64,000 nucleotides of DNA, taken from Natronospira proteinivora (GTDB lineage: Bacteria > Pseudomonadota > Gammaproteobacteria > Natronospirales > Natronospiraceae). The stretch covers positions 124,001-188,000 of the forward strand of contig NZ_JALJYF010000002.1 in the NCBI RefSeq assembly GCF_024170465.1. Reading direction: 5' to 3'. The notes beneath the pieces were generated by a model that saw only the letters and a program-made list of their open reading frames with translations, did no database searches and had not been told where the DNA came from. Numbering within the stretch: position 1 is the stretch's first letter; each line of letters begins with the position of its first letter. The position numbers were made by a program, and so were the translations under genes. Below are positions 44,015 through 53,393 of the stretch, one piece after another.

Positions 44015-47000
44015 TTGAATTCGCCTGAGACCGCTTTCCCAAGGACTTCGATTTCGCCTGGATTCTGTGTTCTCCATGGGAACCGTCTTGAAGATCTGAC
44101 CAACGTGACGGTGGACTGGCTGCGCCAGTATCCACTGGGGCCGTTGGAGGATGAGGTTTTTCTGGTCCAGTCCAACGGCATGGCCCAGTGGCTGAAGCTC
44201 GCCCTGGCGGCACCCGCCTCGGCTGAGCAGCCGGGCCTGGGGATCTCGGCGGCGCATCGCTTTGAGTTGCCCCAGTCCTTTCTGTGGCGGGCTTACCGGT
44301 CGGCGCTGGGAGACGACCGGGTGCCCCAAGCCTCGCCGTTTGAGAAAACCCGCCTGCAATGGCGGCTGTTTCGTCTGCTGCCCGAGCTGTTGGAGGCTGA
44401 ACCGGAGACTTACCTGCCGCTTCGGCGCTTTCTGGAGAAAGGTGACCCGCTGCGTAAGCGCCATCAGCTCTCCCGCCACCTGGCCGATCTCTTTGACCAG
44501 TACCAGGTCTATCGCGCCGACTGGCTGGGGGACTGGCTGGCTGGCGAGGACCAGTTGCGTACGCTAAAGGGGGAGACAAAACCGCTAGGGGAGCAGCGCT
44601 GGCAGGCAGCGCTCTGGCGTGCCCTGCATGAGGATATCGGTGAGCCGGACAATCAGGCCTCCCGGGCGGGTATTCACCAGGCTTTCATTGATGCACTGGA
44701 TGGGGAAGCGCAAGGGGTGGCGGGTCTGCCACGCCGCATTGTGATTTTCGGTATTACCTCCCTGCCTCGCCAGGTGCTGGAAGCCCTGCATGCCCTGTCC
44801 CGGCATTGTCAGATCCTGATGCTGGTTCAGAACCCCTGCCAGCATTACTGGGCCAACATTATTGAAGACCGCCACCTACTCAAGCTGGAGCAAACCCGGC
44901 ACAGCAGCAAGGCGGGCAGCCCGGGCCACCCTCTGCTGGCGGCCTGGGGCAAGCAGGGCCGGGACTACATCGGCCTGCTGTATGACTATGACCTGCCTGA
45001 GCGTTATGCGGAATGGTTCAGTGCCATCGATATCTTCGAGCCTGTCGTCAAAGACGAAAACGCACTGGCATCGGCGCCCCTGCTGCAGCAGATCCAGCAG
45101 GATATTTTTGATCTCAATCCCTTGCCCCAGGAGAAGAGAACCCTGGGTAAAGACAACTCCATTCGTTTTCATCAGGCCCACAGCCCGCAGCGGGAGGTGG
45201 AGATCTTGCATGATCGGCTGCTGGCCGCCTTTGAAGCGGCCGATCGCCAGGGCAGGCCCCTGCGCCCCCGGGACATCATTGTCATGGTGCCGGATATCGA
45301 GCAGTACAGCCCATCGATTGAAGCGGTCTTCGGCAGCCTGGACGAAAAAGACCCCCGCTACATCTCCTATTCCATAGGCGACCGCCGCCAGCGCCATGGC
45401 ACACCGCTAGCGATTGCTCTGGAACACTTGATGGACCTACCCAATTGGCGTTTCACCCTGGGTGATGTGTTGGATCTTCTGGATGTGCCGGCCATTCAGC
45501 GGCGCTTTGGATTGCGTGAGCAGGACCTGCCCTTGCTGCGGCAATGGATTCGCGAGGCGGGCATTCGCTGGGGTCTGGATGCCGGGCAGCGCCAGGCCTT
45601 GGACCTGGCCATTGATTTCGAAGCCAATAGCTGGCGTTTCGGGCTCAAACGCATGTTACTGGGTTATGCCGTGGGCCGGGGCGAGGCCTGGGCGGGTATT
45701 GAGCCTTACCCGGAGATCGGTGGCCTGGATGCCGAGTTACTGGGCCGGCTGCGTGCCCTGCTGGATGCTCTGGAACAACAATGGCAGATCCTGGCTGAGG
45801 ATGGCACGCCCACTCAATGGGCTGAACGAGTGGAAGGCTTGTTGGCCGGCCTGTTTGACCTGCGCTCGCCGGAGGAGCTGCAACTGGAAGTGCGCCTGAT
45901 GGAGGCGATGGCCGAGTGGCAAACCGCCTGCAGCGATGCCGGCTTTGACGAGACCATCCCCTTGGGGATTGCCAAAGAGGCCTGGCTGGAACCTTTGGAA
46001 GATGAAGGCCCGGCCCAGCGTTTTCTCGCTGGCCGGGTCAACTTCTGCACCTTCATGCCCATGCGCTCCATTCCCTTTCGGATGGTCTGCCTGCTGGGCA
46101 TGAATGATGGCGACTACCCGCGCAGCCGCCCGCCGCTGGATTTTGATTTGATGGGCCAGCGTGGGCAGTACCGTCCCGGAGACCGCTCCCGCCGAGAAGA
46201 TGATCGCTACCTCTTTCTGGAAGCCCTGCTCTCGGCTCGGGAACATCTGCATGTGAGCTGGGTAGGCCGCAATATTCGCGACAATGAATCGCTGCCGCCG
46301 TCGGTGCTGGTGAGTCAGCTGCGGGACCATATCCAGCATGGCTGGCAACTGGATACTGAATTACAGAATGAGCGGATTAAAACGCCAGTGGATTGGCTGA
46401 CCGTGGCCCACCCCCTGCAGGGCTTCAGTCCGGCTTATAACGGGGAAGGGGAAATGTTCACCTACGCGGGCACCCTGCTCGAGGACGGTGAGCTGCCGGA
46501 TGAACCCAGCTACGCCCCCCTGCCAGCCCCAGAGCTGGAAGACCCGGAAGTCCTTCGCATCTCGGATCTGATGCGTTTCCTCAAGGATGCGCCGGCGCAT
46601 TTCTTCCGGGAACGGCTGAAGCTGCGCTTCGACGATGAATCGGATGCCCTGGAGGAACATGAACCGTTTCAGGTTGCGGGCCTGGAACAATACGACCTGG
46701 CCAACCACCTGCTTGAGCCAGTCCGCCAGGCCACCGAAAGCGATGTCGCGACCGGTATCCAAGAAAGTGGCCAACGCCTGCTGCGCAGCGGCCGCTTGCC
46801 GGTGGGCGAATTCGGTGAACTGAACCTTGAGCAGGAAAGCCACCAGGCCCTGGCTGCGGCCGAACGCTGGCAAGCCCGCCTGAGTGACTGGCCCGAGATG
46901 GCCCCGGCTCTGGAGATTGAGCTGGACTTTAACTGTGATGGGCAGAGCGTGCGGCTGGAAGATTGGATCAGTGATCTGCGCCAGGGGACGGATACCGACA

Positions 47001-47530
47001 AGCGGGGCCGGCTGGCCTTGAAGGGTGGCCCGATCAGCAAGGACGGAAAGCCCCGCTACAACCGGCTGCTGGAAGACTGGGTGATTCACCTGGCCGTCTG
47101 TGCCCAGGGCGAGAATCTTGAGAGCTGGATTATCGCTTCGGATACTGAATACTGCTTGGCGCCTGTCCGTGAAAAGCAGGCCTTGGCATTGCTGCAAGCC
47201 CTTTTCAAAGGCTGGCTGGCGGGATTGCGTCAGCCCCTGCCGCTGCCCGTCCGAACCGTCTTTCAGTGGTTGGGGAGCCGTGAACGAGAGCGGTCAGAAT
47301 CCGACGACCCAATCCCCGAGCAGCTGGAAACCGAATACGAAGGCAATTCACGCAAGACCGGGGAAATGGATCATGGCGGTAATGCGGCACTCAGACGCGC
47401 CTTTCCAGATGCCGCGTCTCTGTTGGTGGATCAAGTGGATGAGGAAACCGCCTTCGCCTACTGGGCCAAAGCGCTGTACCAGCCGTTGGTGGACGCATTG
47501 AATAACACGGACGAGGGGGACGAATCATGA
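44015..47530 (+). CDS. recC: Exodeoxyribonuclease V subunit gamma
   Basis: About 1171 aa. RecC recognises Chi and splits the strands in the RecBCD helicase-nuclease. Recognisable parts are LVQSNGMAQWLKLALA near the N terminus, RPRDIIVMVPDIEQYSPSIEAVFG, VNFCTFMPMRSIPFRMVCLLGMNDGDYPR and the DLMGQRGQYRPGDRSRREDDRYLFLEALLSAREHLHVSW block. The frame opens at TTG 43985, but TTG 44015 has AAAGGAG eight bases upstream and is preferred; TTG starts are weak. It is first of recC-recB-recD, overlapping recB by four bases. Confidence 0.96.
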   Translation: MNSPETAFPRTSISPGFCVLHGNRLEDLTNVTVDWLRQYPLGPLEDEVFLVQSNGMAQWLKLALAAPASAEQPGLGISAAHRFELPQSFLWRAYRSALGDDRVPQASPFEKTRLQWRLFRLLPELLEAEPETYLPLRRFLEKGDPLRKRHQLSRHLADLFDQYQVYRADWLGDWLAGEDQLRTLKGETKPLGEQRWQAALWRALHEDIGEPDNQASRAGIHQAFIDALDGEAQGVAGLPRRIVIFGITSLPRQVLEALHALSRHCQILMLVQNPCQHYWANIIEDRHLLKLEQTRHSSKAGSPGHPLLAAWGKQGRDYIGLLYDYDLPERYAEWFSAIDIFEPVVKDENALASAPLLQQIQQDIFDLNPLPQEKRTLGKDNSIRFHQAHSPQREVEILHDRLLAAFEAADRQGRPLRPRDIIVMVPDIEQYSPSIEAVFGSLDEKDPRYISYSIGDRRQRHGTPLAIALEHLMDLPNWRFTLGDVLDLLDVPAIQRRFGLREQDLPLLRQWIREAGIRWGLDAGQRQALDLAIDFEANSWRFGLKRMLLGYAVGRGEAWAGIEPYPEIGGLDAELLGRLRALLDALEQQWQILAEDGTPTQWAERVEGLLAGLFDLRSPEELQLEVRLMEAMAEWQTACSDAGFDETIPLGIAKEAWLEPLEDEGPAQRFLAGRVNFCTFMPMRSIPFRMVCLLGMNDGDYPRSRPPLDFDLMGQRGQYRPGDRSRREDDRYLFLEALLSAREHLHVSWVGRNIRDNESLPPSVLVSQLRDHIQHGWQLDTELQNERIKTPVDWLTVAHPLQGFSPAYNGEGEMFTYAGTLLEDGELPDEPSYAPLPAPELEDPEVLRISDLMRFLKDAPAHFFRERLKLRFDDESDALEEHEPFQVAGLEQYDLANHLLEPVRQATESDVATGIQESGQRLLRSGRLPVGEFGELNLEQESHQALAAAERWQARLSDWPEMAPALEIELDFNCDGQSVRLEDWISDLRQGTDTDKRGRLALKGGPISKDGKPRYNRLLEDWVIHLAVCAQGENLESWIIASDTEYCLAPVREKQALALLQALFKGWLAGLRQPLPLPVRTVFQWLGSRERERSESDDPIPEQLETEYEGNSRKTGEMDHGGNAALRRAFPDAASLLVDQVDEETAFAYWAKALYQPLVDALNNTDEGDES

Positions 47531-50500
47531 GCCAGGGCGTACTTGATCCTCTCAAGATCGGCCTGAGTGGCCGTCACCTTATCGAGGCCAGTGCCGGCAC
47601 GGGCAAGACCTATACCCTGACTGCCTTGTATGTGCGCCTGGTGCTGGGTCATTGCGGCCCGGACGATGCGGACGAACGTCGGGCGCTGTTGCCGCCGGAA
47701 ATTCTGGTGGTGACCTTTACCGAGGCGGCCACCAAGGAGTTACGTGATCGTATTCGCGCCCGCTTGGCCGAGGCGGCCGATTGCTTTCTGGGACGTGCTG
47801 AGGCAGACCCGAATGATCAATTCCTCACCGGCCTGCTGGCGGCCTATCAAGATGAGGAAGGACGCCTGAAACACGGCCATCATCTTCAGGCAGCAGCCGA
47901 GTGGATGGATGAGGCCGCCATCTACACCATTCACGGCTTCTGTAATCGCATGCTGCGCCAGCATGCCTTTGATTCAGGCAGCCCCTTCGACCTGGAGCTG
48001 ACGCAAGAACAAGACCGCTTGACCCGCCTGGCCCTGGAAGATTACTGGCGAGAGCATTTCTATGGCATGGACCGTACAACCCTGCTCGGTCTCAGCGTGC
48101 TGCTCAATGGCGACCCAGCCAATGGCGAGGCCGTCAAACCCGCCGACCTGGAATCCTTTGCCGGCACTGTGGGCAAGGCCATTGGTCATTCCGCGCATTT
48201 GGACCAAGCCCCCCCGGAAAAGCTGTTTGAACAACTGAAGAAACGCAGCAAAACCTGGCAATCGGCGATGGAACACTTTCGCCAGCAGGTCGCTGACCAC
48301 CTTGAAGATCTCAACGAGGCCCTGGAAGCGGCCTGGAAAACCAAGACCCTCAAGGGCAATGCCCGGCCCACGCCAAAAACCTGGCGCGGCAAAATGCTGC
48401 CCGCCCTGCGGGAATGGATTCAGCGCCCAACCCTGGGTTCGCCCCCTTGTGATGTGAGCCCCTGGCAGCAACTGACGCTCGAAACCCTGGAGAAAGCGAC
48501 CAAGAAAGACGCGGATACGCCGAGCGAGATCCTGGATAACCCCGTCATCGCTGCTTCTGACCGGCTGGTGGAAGCCAGTGAGCAACTGCAGATGGCACGC
48601 AGTGCCCTGCTCGCTCAAGCCTGCGGCTGGATTGAAAAACGTCTGAAGCAGTTCAAGCAGCAGCAATCGGTGATCGGCTTCGATGACATGCTCAATGACC
48701 TGCATGAGGCCCTGGAGGGTGGCAACGGGGAACGCCTTGCGGCTACCATCCGAGAGCATTTCCCAGTGGCCCTGGTGGATGAGTTCCAGGACACTGACCC
48801 GGTTCAGTACGGCATCTTTCGTGCCATCTATGGCAAGGACAATGGCAGCGAGGACAGCAGCTGGTTCCTGATTGGTGACCCCAAGCAGGCCATCTATTCT
48901 TTCCGGGGCGCGGACCTGGAAACCTATTTGAAGGCACGCGAGGAATCCACGAACTTCATCCACACCCTGGGGAAGAATTTTCGATCCAGTGTTGCGATGG
49001 TTGAAGCGGTCAACCATTTGTTCCAACACGCCCAGTCCATGCCCGGTGGTCCGTTTTCCCGAGAAGACCTGATCTACCGCGATGTGGATTACAAGGGCCG
49101 CAAGGAACGCCTTGTGATTGATGGCGAAGAAGCGGCGGCCATGAATTTCTGGTTGCTGGAAAAGACCCGAGATGACATTGGGGTCGTCAGCATTCCCAAA
49201 ACAGAATACCGGGATACCATGGCCGAGGTTTGTGCCAGCGAGATCTCCCACTTGCTATGGCAGGCCGAGCAAGATGAAGCCGGCTTTGATCACCCGGATG
49301 GTTTCCAGGCGATTCGCCCCTCCGATATCGCCATCCTGGTTCGCACCGGACAGGAAGCCAGCCTGGTGCGAGAGGCCCTGAGAAAACGCGGCCTCCGCTC
49401 AGTCTATCTTTCTGACCGGGAAAACATCTTTAGCAGTGAAGAGGCACTGGATGTGCTGCGCTGGCTGAAGGCGGCAGCGGAACCGGAGTCCGAAAACCTT
49501 GTACGGGCTGCGCTAGGAACAGCGGCCCTGGGGCATGGCTGGGACACACTCCACGAACTGGTACAGAACGATGCCCGCTGGGAACAGGAGCTGGAGCGCT
49601 TCTGGCGTTATGGAGAAACCTGGCAGGCCATCGGTGTGCTCCCCATGCTCCGTCAGCTCATGCGTGAGCATCAGCTAACGGCTCGTCTCTTGAAAACTGA
49701 GGGTGGAGAACGGCAGCTGACCAATCTTCTACACCTGAGTGAATTGCTGCAGGAAGCCGCTGCCCATCTGGATGGGGCCCAGGCCCTGATTCGCTGGCTG
49801 GATGAGCAGATCCATGATTCCGGCCAGGGCGAGACGGGTGATGAGCAACTGATACGACTTGAAAGTGACGCCGAGCTGATCAAGGTCATCACCATTCACA
49901 AGTCCAAGGGCCTGGAATACCCCCTGGTCTTTCTGCCCTTCCCTTGTGCCTATCGCAAGGAGAGCGGGCAGAACCCGCCACTCTGGTACTACAAGGGCGG
50001 TCAGCGTCACCTGAGCTTCGAACCCGATGAGGAGATCATCGAAGAGGCCGAAGCGCTACGTTTTCAGGAAGACCTGCGCCTGCTTTATGTGGCCCTGACC
50101 CGGGCCCGTCATGCCTGCTGGGTAGGGATGGCCGGTGTACGGGAACAGGCGGCGGATCCTCGAACAAAGGATCCTGAAAAACTCCAGAAATCGGACCTGG
50201 AGCATGCCGCGATTGGCCATCTGATCCGCTGGCAGCCCGGCGCTCCGGCGTTGGATCTTCGTGATCGCCTGGATGAGATTGTCATCGGGCATGAGCCAAC
50301 GCACATTATCCGCGCCGACAGTCACCCACCCGATGCCTTTCTCCTGACAGAAGAAGCGGGTGCCCCAAGCATGGCCATGCCCAGACACTATGCTGGGCAG
50401 CCACCCAATGCCGAGCGATGGTGGATTGCCAGTTACAGCGCCCTACTGGAGGATGGCCCCCGGGCCTGGGCACCGGGCTCGGCTGATGAAGATGTGATCG

Positions 50501-51285
50501 TGGAAGAGAGTCTGGCCGAAGAGGTGGAAGACGTTGAGCCGGAGCCCGATAGCTTGCATGCCTTCCCTCGTGGCCCGGCAGCCGGGACTTTTTTACACGG
50601 GCTGCTGGAAGCACTGGCCGGGCAAGGTTTTCCGGCCGTGGGGGAACCCGCATTTCGTGAGCTTCTCTATGAACGGCTGAATACCCGCCGTTGGCGGCAA
50701 TGGGGCCAGTCGCTGGAGGCCTGGGTGGCCGCCACTGTAGAGAGTCCTCTGCCTTTAATGGAGAGCAAGGCTCGCTTAGCGGATCTGGAACCGGGCCAAT
50801 ACATCCCCGAGCTGGAATTCATGTTCTCGGTCAACGCTGTGAATGCTGGCGAAATCGATGCGATTATCCGTCGACACGCCCTGCCGGAAGCAGGCCGTCC
50901 GCAGCTCGGCCAGAACGATCTCAATGGCATGCTCAAGGGCTTTATCGACTTGGTGGTCGAGCACGAAGGCCGCTTCTATGTCATCGACTATAAATCGAAC
51001 TATCTGGGGCCATCGGATGCGGCTTACTCCCAATCAGCACTGAAGCAGGCGGTGGTCAAAAAACGCTATGACGCCCAGTACAGTCTTTATCTGCTGGCAC
51101 TGCACCGCTTGCTAAAGGCACGCCTGGGTGAGGATTACGACTACGACCGGCATGTGGGTGGCGCGGGCTGCCTTTTCCTGCGGGGTGTGAATCATGAAAG
51201 CCGGGGGCTCCACCTGGAGCGCCCACCGCGGGCACTGGTGGATGAACTGGATGCCTTGTTCAGCCGGGAGGTGGCCCATGCTTAA
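47527..51285 (+). CDS. recB: Exodeoxyribonuclease V subunit beta
   Basis: 1252 aa. This is the 3'-5' helicase and nuclease subunit. It shows Walker A EASAGTGKTYTLTALY (about residue 20), LVDEFQDTDPVQYGIF (motif II), the motif V/VI region ITIHKSKGLEYPLVFLPF with LLYVALTRARHACW, and the C-terminal nuclease core GFIDLVVEHEGRFYVIDYKSNYLG. All catalytic motifs are intact. Its start overlaps recC and its end overlaps recD, so the three are coupled. Confidence 0.97.
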   Translation: MSQGVLDPLKIGLSGRHLIEASAGTGKTYTLTALYVRLVLGHCGPDDADERRALLPPEILVVTFTEAATKELRDRIRARLAEAADCFLGRAEADPNDQFLTGLLAAYQDEEGRLKHGHHLQAAAEWMDEAAIYTIHGFCNRMLRQHAFDSGSPFDLELTQEQDRLTRLALEDYWREHFYGMDRTTLLGLSVLLNGDPANGEAVKPADLESFAGTVGKAIGHSAHLDQAPPEKLFEQLKKRSKTWQSAMEHFRQQVADHLEDLNEALEAAWKTKTLKGNARPTPKTWRGKMLPALREWIQRPTLGSPPCDVSPWQQLTLETLEKATKKDADTPSEILDNPVIAASDRLVEASEQLQMARSALLAQACGWIEKRLKQFKQQQSVIGFDDMLNDLHEALEGGNGERLAATIREHFPVALVDEFQDTDPVQYGIFRAIYGKDNGSEDSSWFLIGDPKQAIYSFRGADLETYLKAREESTNFIHTLGKNFRSSVAMVEAVNHLFQHAQSMPGGPFSREDLIYRDVDYKGRKERLVIDGEEAAAMNFWLLEKTRDDIGVVSIPKTEYRDTMAEVCASEISHLLWQAEQDEAGFDHPDGFQAIRPSDIAILVRTGQEASLVREALRKRGLRSVYLSDRENIFSSEEALDVLRWLKAAAEPESENLVRAALGTAALGHGWDTLHELVQNDARWEQELERFWRYGETWQAIGVLPMLRQLMREHQLTARLLKTEGGERQLTNLLHLSELLQEAAAHLDGAQALIRWLDEQIHDSGQGETGDEQLIRLESDAELIKVITIHKSKGLEYPLVFLPFPCAYRKESGQNPPLWYYKGGQRHLSFEPDEEIIEEAEALRFQEDLRLLYVALTRARHACWVGMAGVREQAADPRTKDPEKLQKSDLEHAAIGHLIRWQPGAPALDLRDRLDEIVIGHEPTHIIRADSHPPDAFLLTEEAGAPSMAMPRHYAGQPPNAERWWIASYSALLEDGPRAWAPGSADEDVIVEESLAEEVEDVEPEPDSLHAFPRGPAAGTFLHGLLEALAGQGFPAVGEPAFRELLYERLNTRRWRQWGQSLEAWVAATVESPLPLMESKARLADLEPGQYIPELEFMFSVNAVNAGEIDAIIRRHALPEAGRPQLGQNDLNGMLKGFIDLVVEHEGRFYVIDYKSNYLGPSDAAYSQSALKQAVVKKRYDAQYSLYLLALHRLLKARLGEDYDYDRHVGGAGCLFLRGVNHESRGLHLERPPRALVDELDALFSREVAHA

Positions 51286-53296
51286 TGACCATATCGCTCT
51301 GCCCTTGAATACAGCCATCTCGGCTATTCTGGATGACTGGACCCGTGAAGGCTGGCTACGCAGCGTGGATCACGCTTTCACCTGCCTGCTCAATGAAGAA
51401 AGCGGCGAGCAGAACGAGATCGTGCTCTTGCTGGCCGCCTTGACCAGCCAACAGGTGGGCCAGGGCAATATCTGCCTGGACCTGCAGCAGGCGGTATCAG
51501 AACCTATGGTGCTGTGGCCGGAGCACTGGGCAGTGGAACCCCAGGAAGAGACGCTCGACACGCCACCAGCCTGGCTCCGTCAGCGCCCGATTGATGAGCT
51601 GGCGGCTGCCTTGGCGAAATCAACTGTGGTCAGCACGCCCGGTCAGGATGAAGTGGACGATAGTCGGCCGTTGGTTTTCTCGGGCAATCGCCTCTATCTG
51701 CGTCGCTACTGGCGTCACGAACAGGAGGTGGCTGAAGCCCTCGAGAAGCGCTTGGTCGCCGAACCCACGGTTGCCGAAGGACTGCCGGAACGACTGGCGG
51801 GACTCTTTCCCCAGGCACAGGACCAGGCCCCGGCAACCGGCCCGGACTGGCAAAAGGTGGCCTCTGCCCTGGCGCTACATTCGCCACTCACCATCATTAC
51901 CGGCGGGCCGGGAACCGGCAAGACCACCACGGTGGTACGGCTGCTGGGCCTGCTCCAGGCTCGCCATCTGGAAGGGGGCGAAGACCGGGCCCTGCGCATT
52001 CGCCTGGCGGCGCCGACCGGCAAGGCGGCTGCCCGCCTGAGTGAATCCATTGGCGGTGCCGTTGAGGCCCTGGCCCTGGATCGCTCGGTAAAGGATGCCA
52101 TTCCCCGGGAAGCCACCACCCTGCACCGCCTGCTGGGTAGCCGCCGCAACAGCCGCTTTTTCCGGCATGACCGACATAACCCCCTCCATGCCGATGTCGT
52201 TGTTGTGGATGAGGCCTCCATGATCGACTTGGAAATGACGGCCAAGTTACTGGATGCGCTGCCTTCCGATTGCCGCCTGATCTTGCTGGGTGACAAGGAC
52301 CAACTCGCCTCTGTGGAAGCCGGGGCGGTATTGGGTGACCTCTGTCGGGGGGCGGAGGCCGGTGACTACCGGGCGGATACGGTGGCATGGATTGATTCGG
52401 CCTGTGGCGAAGATATCCGGGACTTCCAGGCAGATAGCGATGACCAGGCCCCGGCCATTCGCCAGCACACCGTGATGCTGAGACACAGCCATCGCTTCTC
52501 GGCCGAGAGTGGCATTGGCGGGCTGGCCAAAGCCATCAATGAGGGCGACAGCGATCGAAGCCTGGACCTGTTGGGCGAAGCGGACCGGGATGTCACCCAG
52601 CAAACCCTCAAGGGACCGGACGATACGGTGGTCGAATCCCTGGCACTGGCCGGCTATCGCGATTATCTCAGTCTGATGGAAGACCAGCGCCCTCAGGAGC
52701 ATGGCGACAAGGCCCCGCTGGATGAGGAGACCCGGGCCTGGGCCAAACAGGTGATCCACGCCTTCAGCCGTTTCCAGGTACTGGCCACGGTCCGTCAGGG
52801 ATCGCTCGGGGTGAACGGTCTCAATGAACGTATTGCCAGAAAGCTCAAGTCAGCCGAGCTGGTGAAAAACCACCATGGCTGGTACGAGGGCCGGCCTGTC
52901 ATGATGACCCGGAATGACTATGAACTGGGCCTGATGAACGGGGATGTGGGTATCTGTCTCAAGACCCGATTGGAAGATGAGGATGAGGCCCGTCTCCGAG
53001 TGGCCTTCGAGTTGCCGGATGGCAAGATTCGTCTCGTACTTCCCAGCCGCCTGGACGGGGCCGAAAGCGTCTATGCCATGACCGTGCACAAGTCCCAGGG
53101 CTCGGAGTTCAACCGAGTCCTGGTGGTGCTACCTGAACAGGACAACCCCATCCTCAGCCGGGAGTTACTCTACACCGCCGTAACCCGCGCTCGAGAAGGC
53201 GTCACCATCGCCGCCACTGGCCATGCACTGATTCGCGCTGCTGTGGAACGACAGGTCACCCGACGTTCGGGGCTGCGCGAGCGGCTGGGCCTCTGA
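51278..53296 (+). CDS. recD: Exodeoxyribonuclease V subunit alpha
   Basis: 672 aa from ATG 51278, with GGGAGG nine bases upstream, inside the end of recB; a longer frame to 51194 exists in the wrong register of recB. It is the 5'-3' helicase subunit: Walker A TGGPGTGKTTTVVRLL, VVVDEASMIDLEMTAKLL, LGDKDQLASVEAGAVLGDL, then TVHKSQGSEFNRVLVVLP and LLYTAVTRAREGVTI. All expected superfamily 1 motifs are seen. Confidence 0.96.
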   Translation: MLNDHIALPLNTAISAILDDWTREGWLRSVDHAFTCLLNEESGEQNEIVLLLAALTSQQVGQGNICLDLQQAVSEPMVLWPEHWAVEPQEETLDTPPAWLRQRPIDELAAALAKSTVVSTPGQDEVDDSRPLVFSGNRLYLRRYWRHEQEVAEALEKRLVAEPTVAEGLPERLAGLFPQAQDQAPATGPDWQKVASALALHSPLTIITGGPGTGKTTTVVRLLGLLQARHLEGGEDRALRIRLAAPTGKAAARLSESIGGAVEALALDRSVKDAIPREATTLHRLLGSRRNSRFFRHDRHNPLHADVVVVDEASMIDLEMTAKLLDALPSDCRLILLGDKDQLASVEAGAVLGDLCRGAEAGDYRADTVAWIDSACGEDIRDFQADSDDQAPAIRQHTVMLRHSHRFSAESGIGGLAKAINEGDSDRSLDLLGEADRDVTQQTLKGPDDTVVESLALAGYRDYLSLMEDQRPQEHGDKAPLDEETRAWAKQVIHAFSRFQVLATVRQGSLGVNGLNERIARKLKSAELVKNHHGWYEGRPVMMTRNDYELGLMNGDVGICLKTRLEDEDEARLRVAFELPDGKIRLVLPSRLDGAESVYAMTVHKSQGSEFNRVLVVLPEQDNPILSRELLYTAVTRAREGVTIAATGHALIRAAVERQVTRRSGLRERLGL

Positions 53297-53313
53297 ATAC
53301 TTCCCGCCTCGTC

Positions 53314-53330
53314 GCGACATAGTTTGTCGC
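53314..53330. promoter_or_regulatory. 17-bp operator-like inverted repeat, copy 6
   Basis: GCGACA-TAGTT-TGTCGC with perfect arms, 18 bases after recD and 64 bases before the next operon. It therefore controls the LRR-like/MoxR/DUF2201 genes separately from recCBD. Confidence 0.83.
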
Positions 53331-53393
53331 GCCCTGCCTCCATACTGGTTCTGCGATGGCCGAAAGGCTTTTGCAGAACCCACGGAGGTATGG

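Noticed and set aside
47974-49251. Long antisense open frame within recB (425 codons)
   Set aside because: Shadow of recB, whose motifs are intact; no independent evidence.
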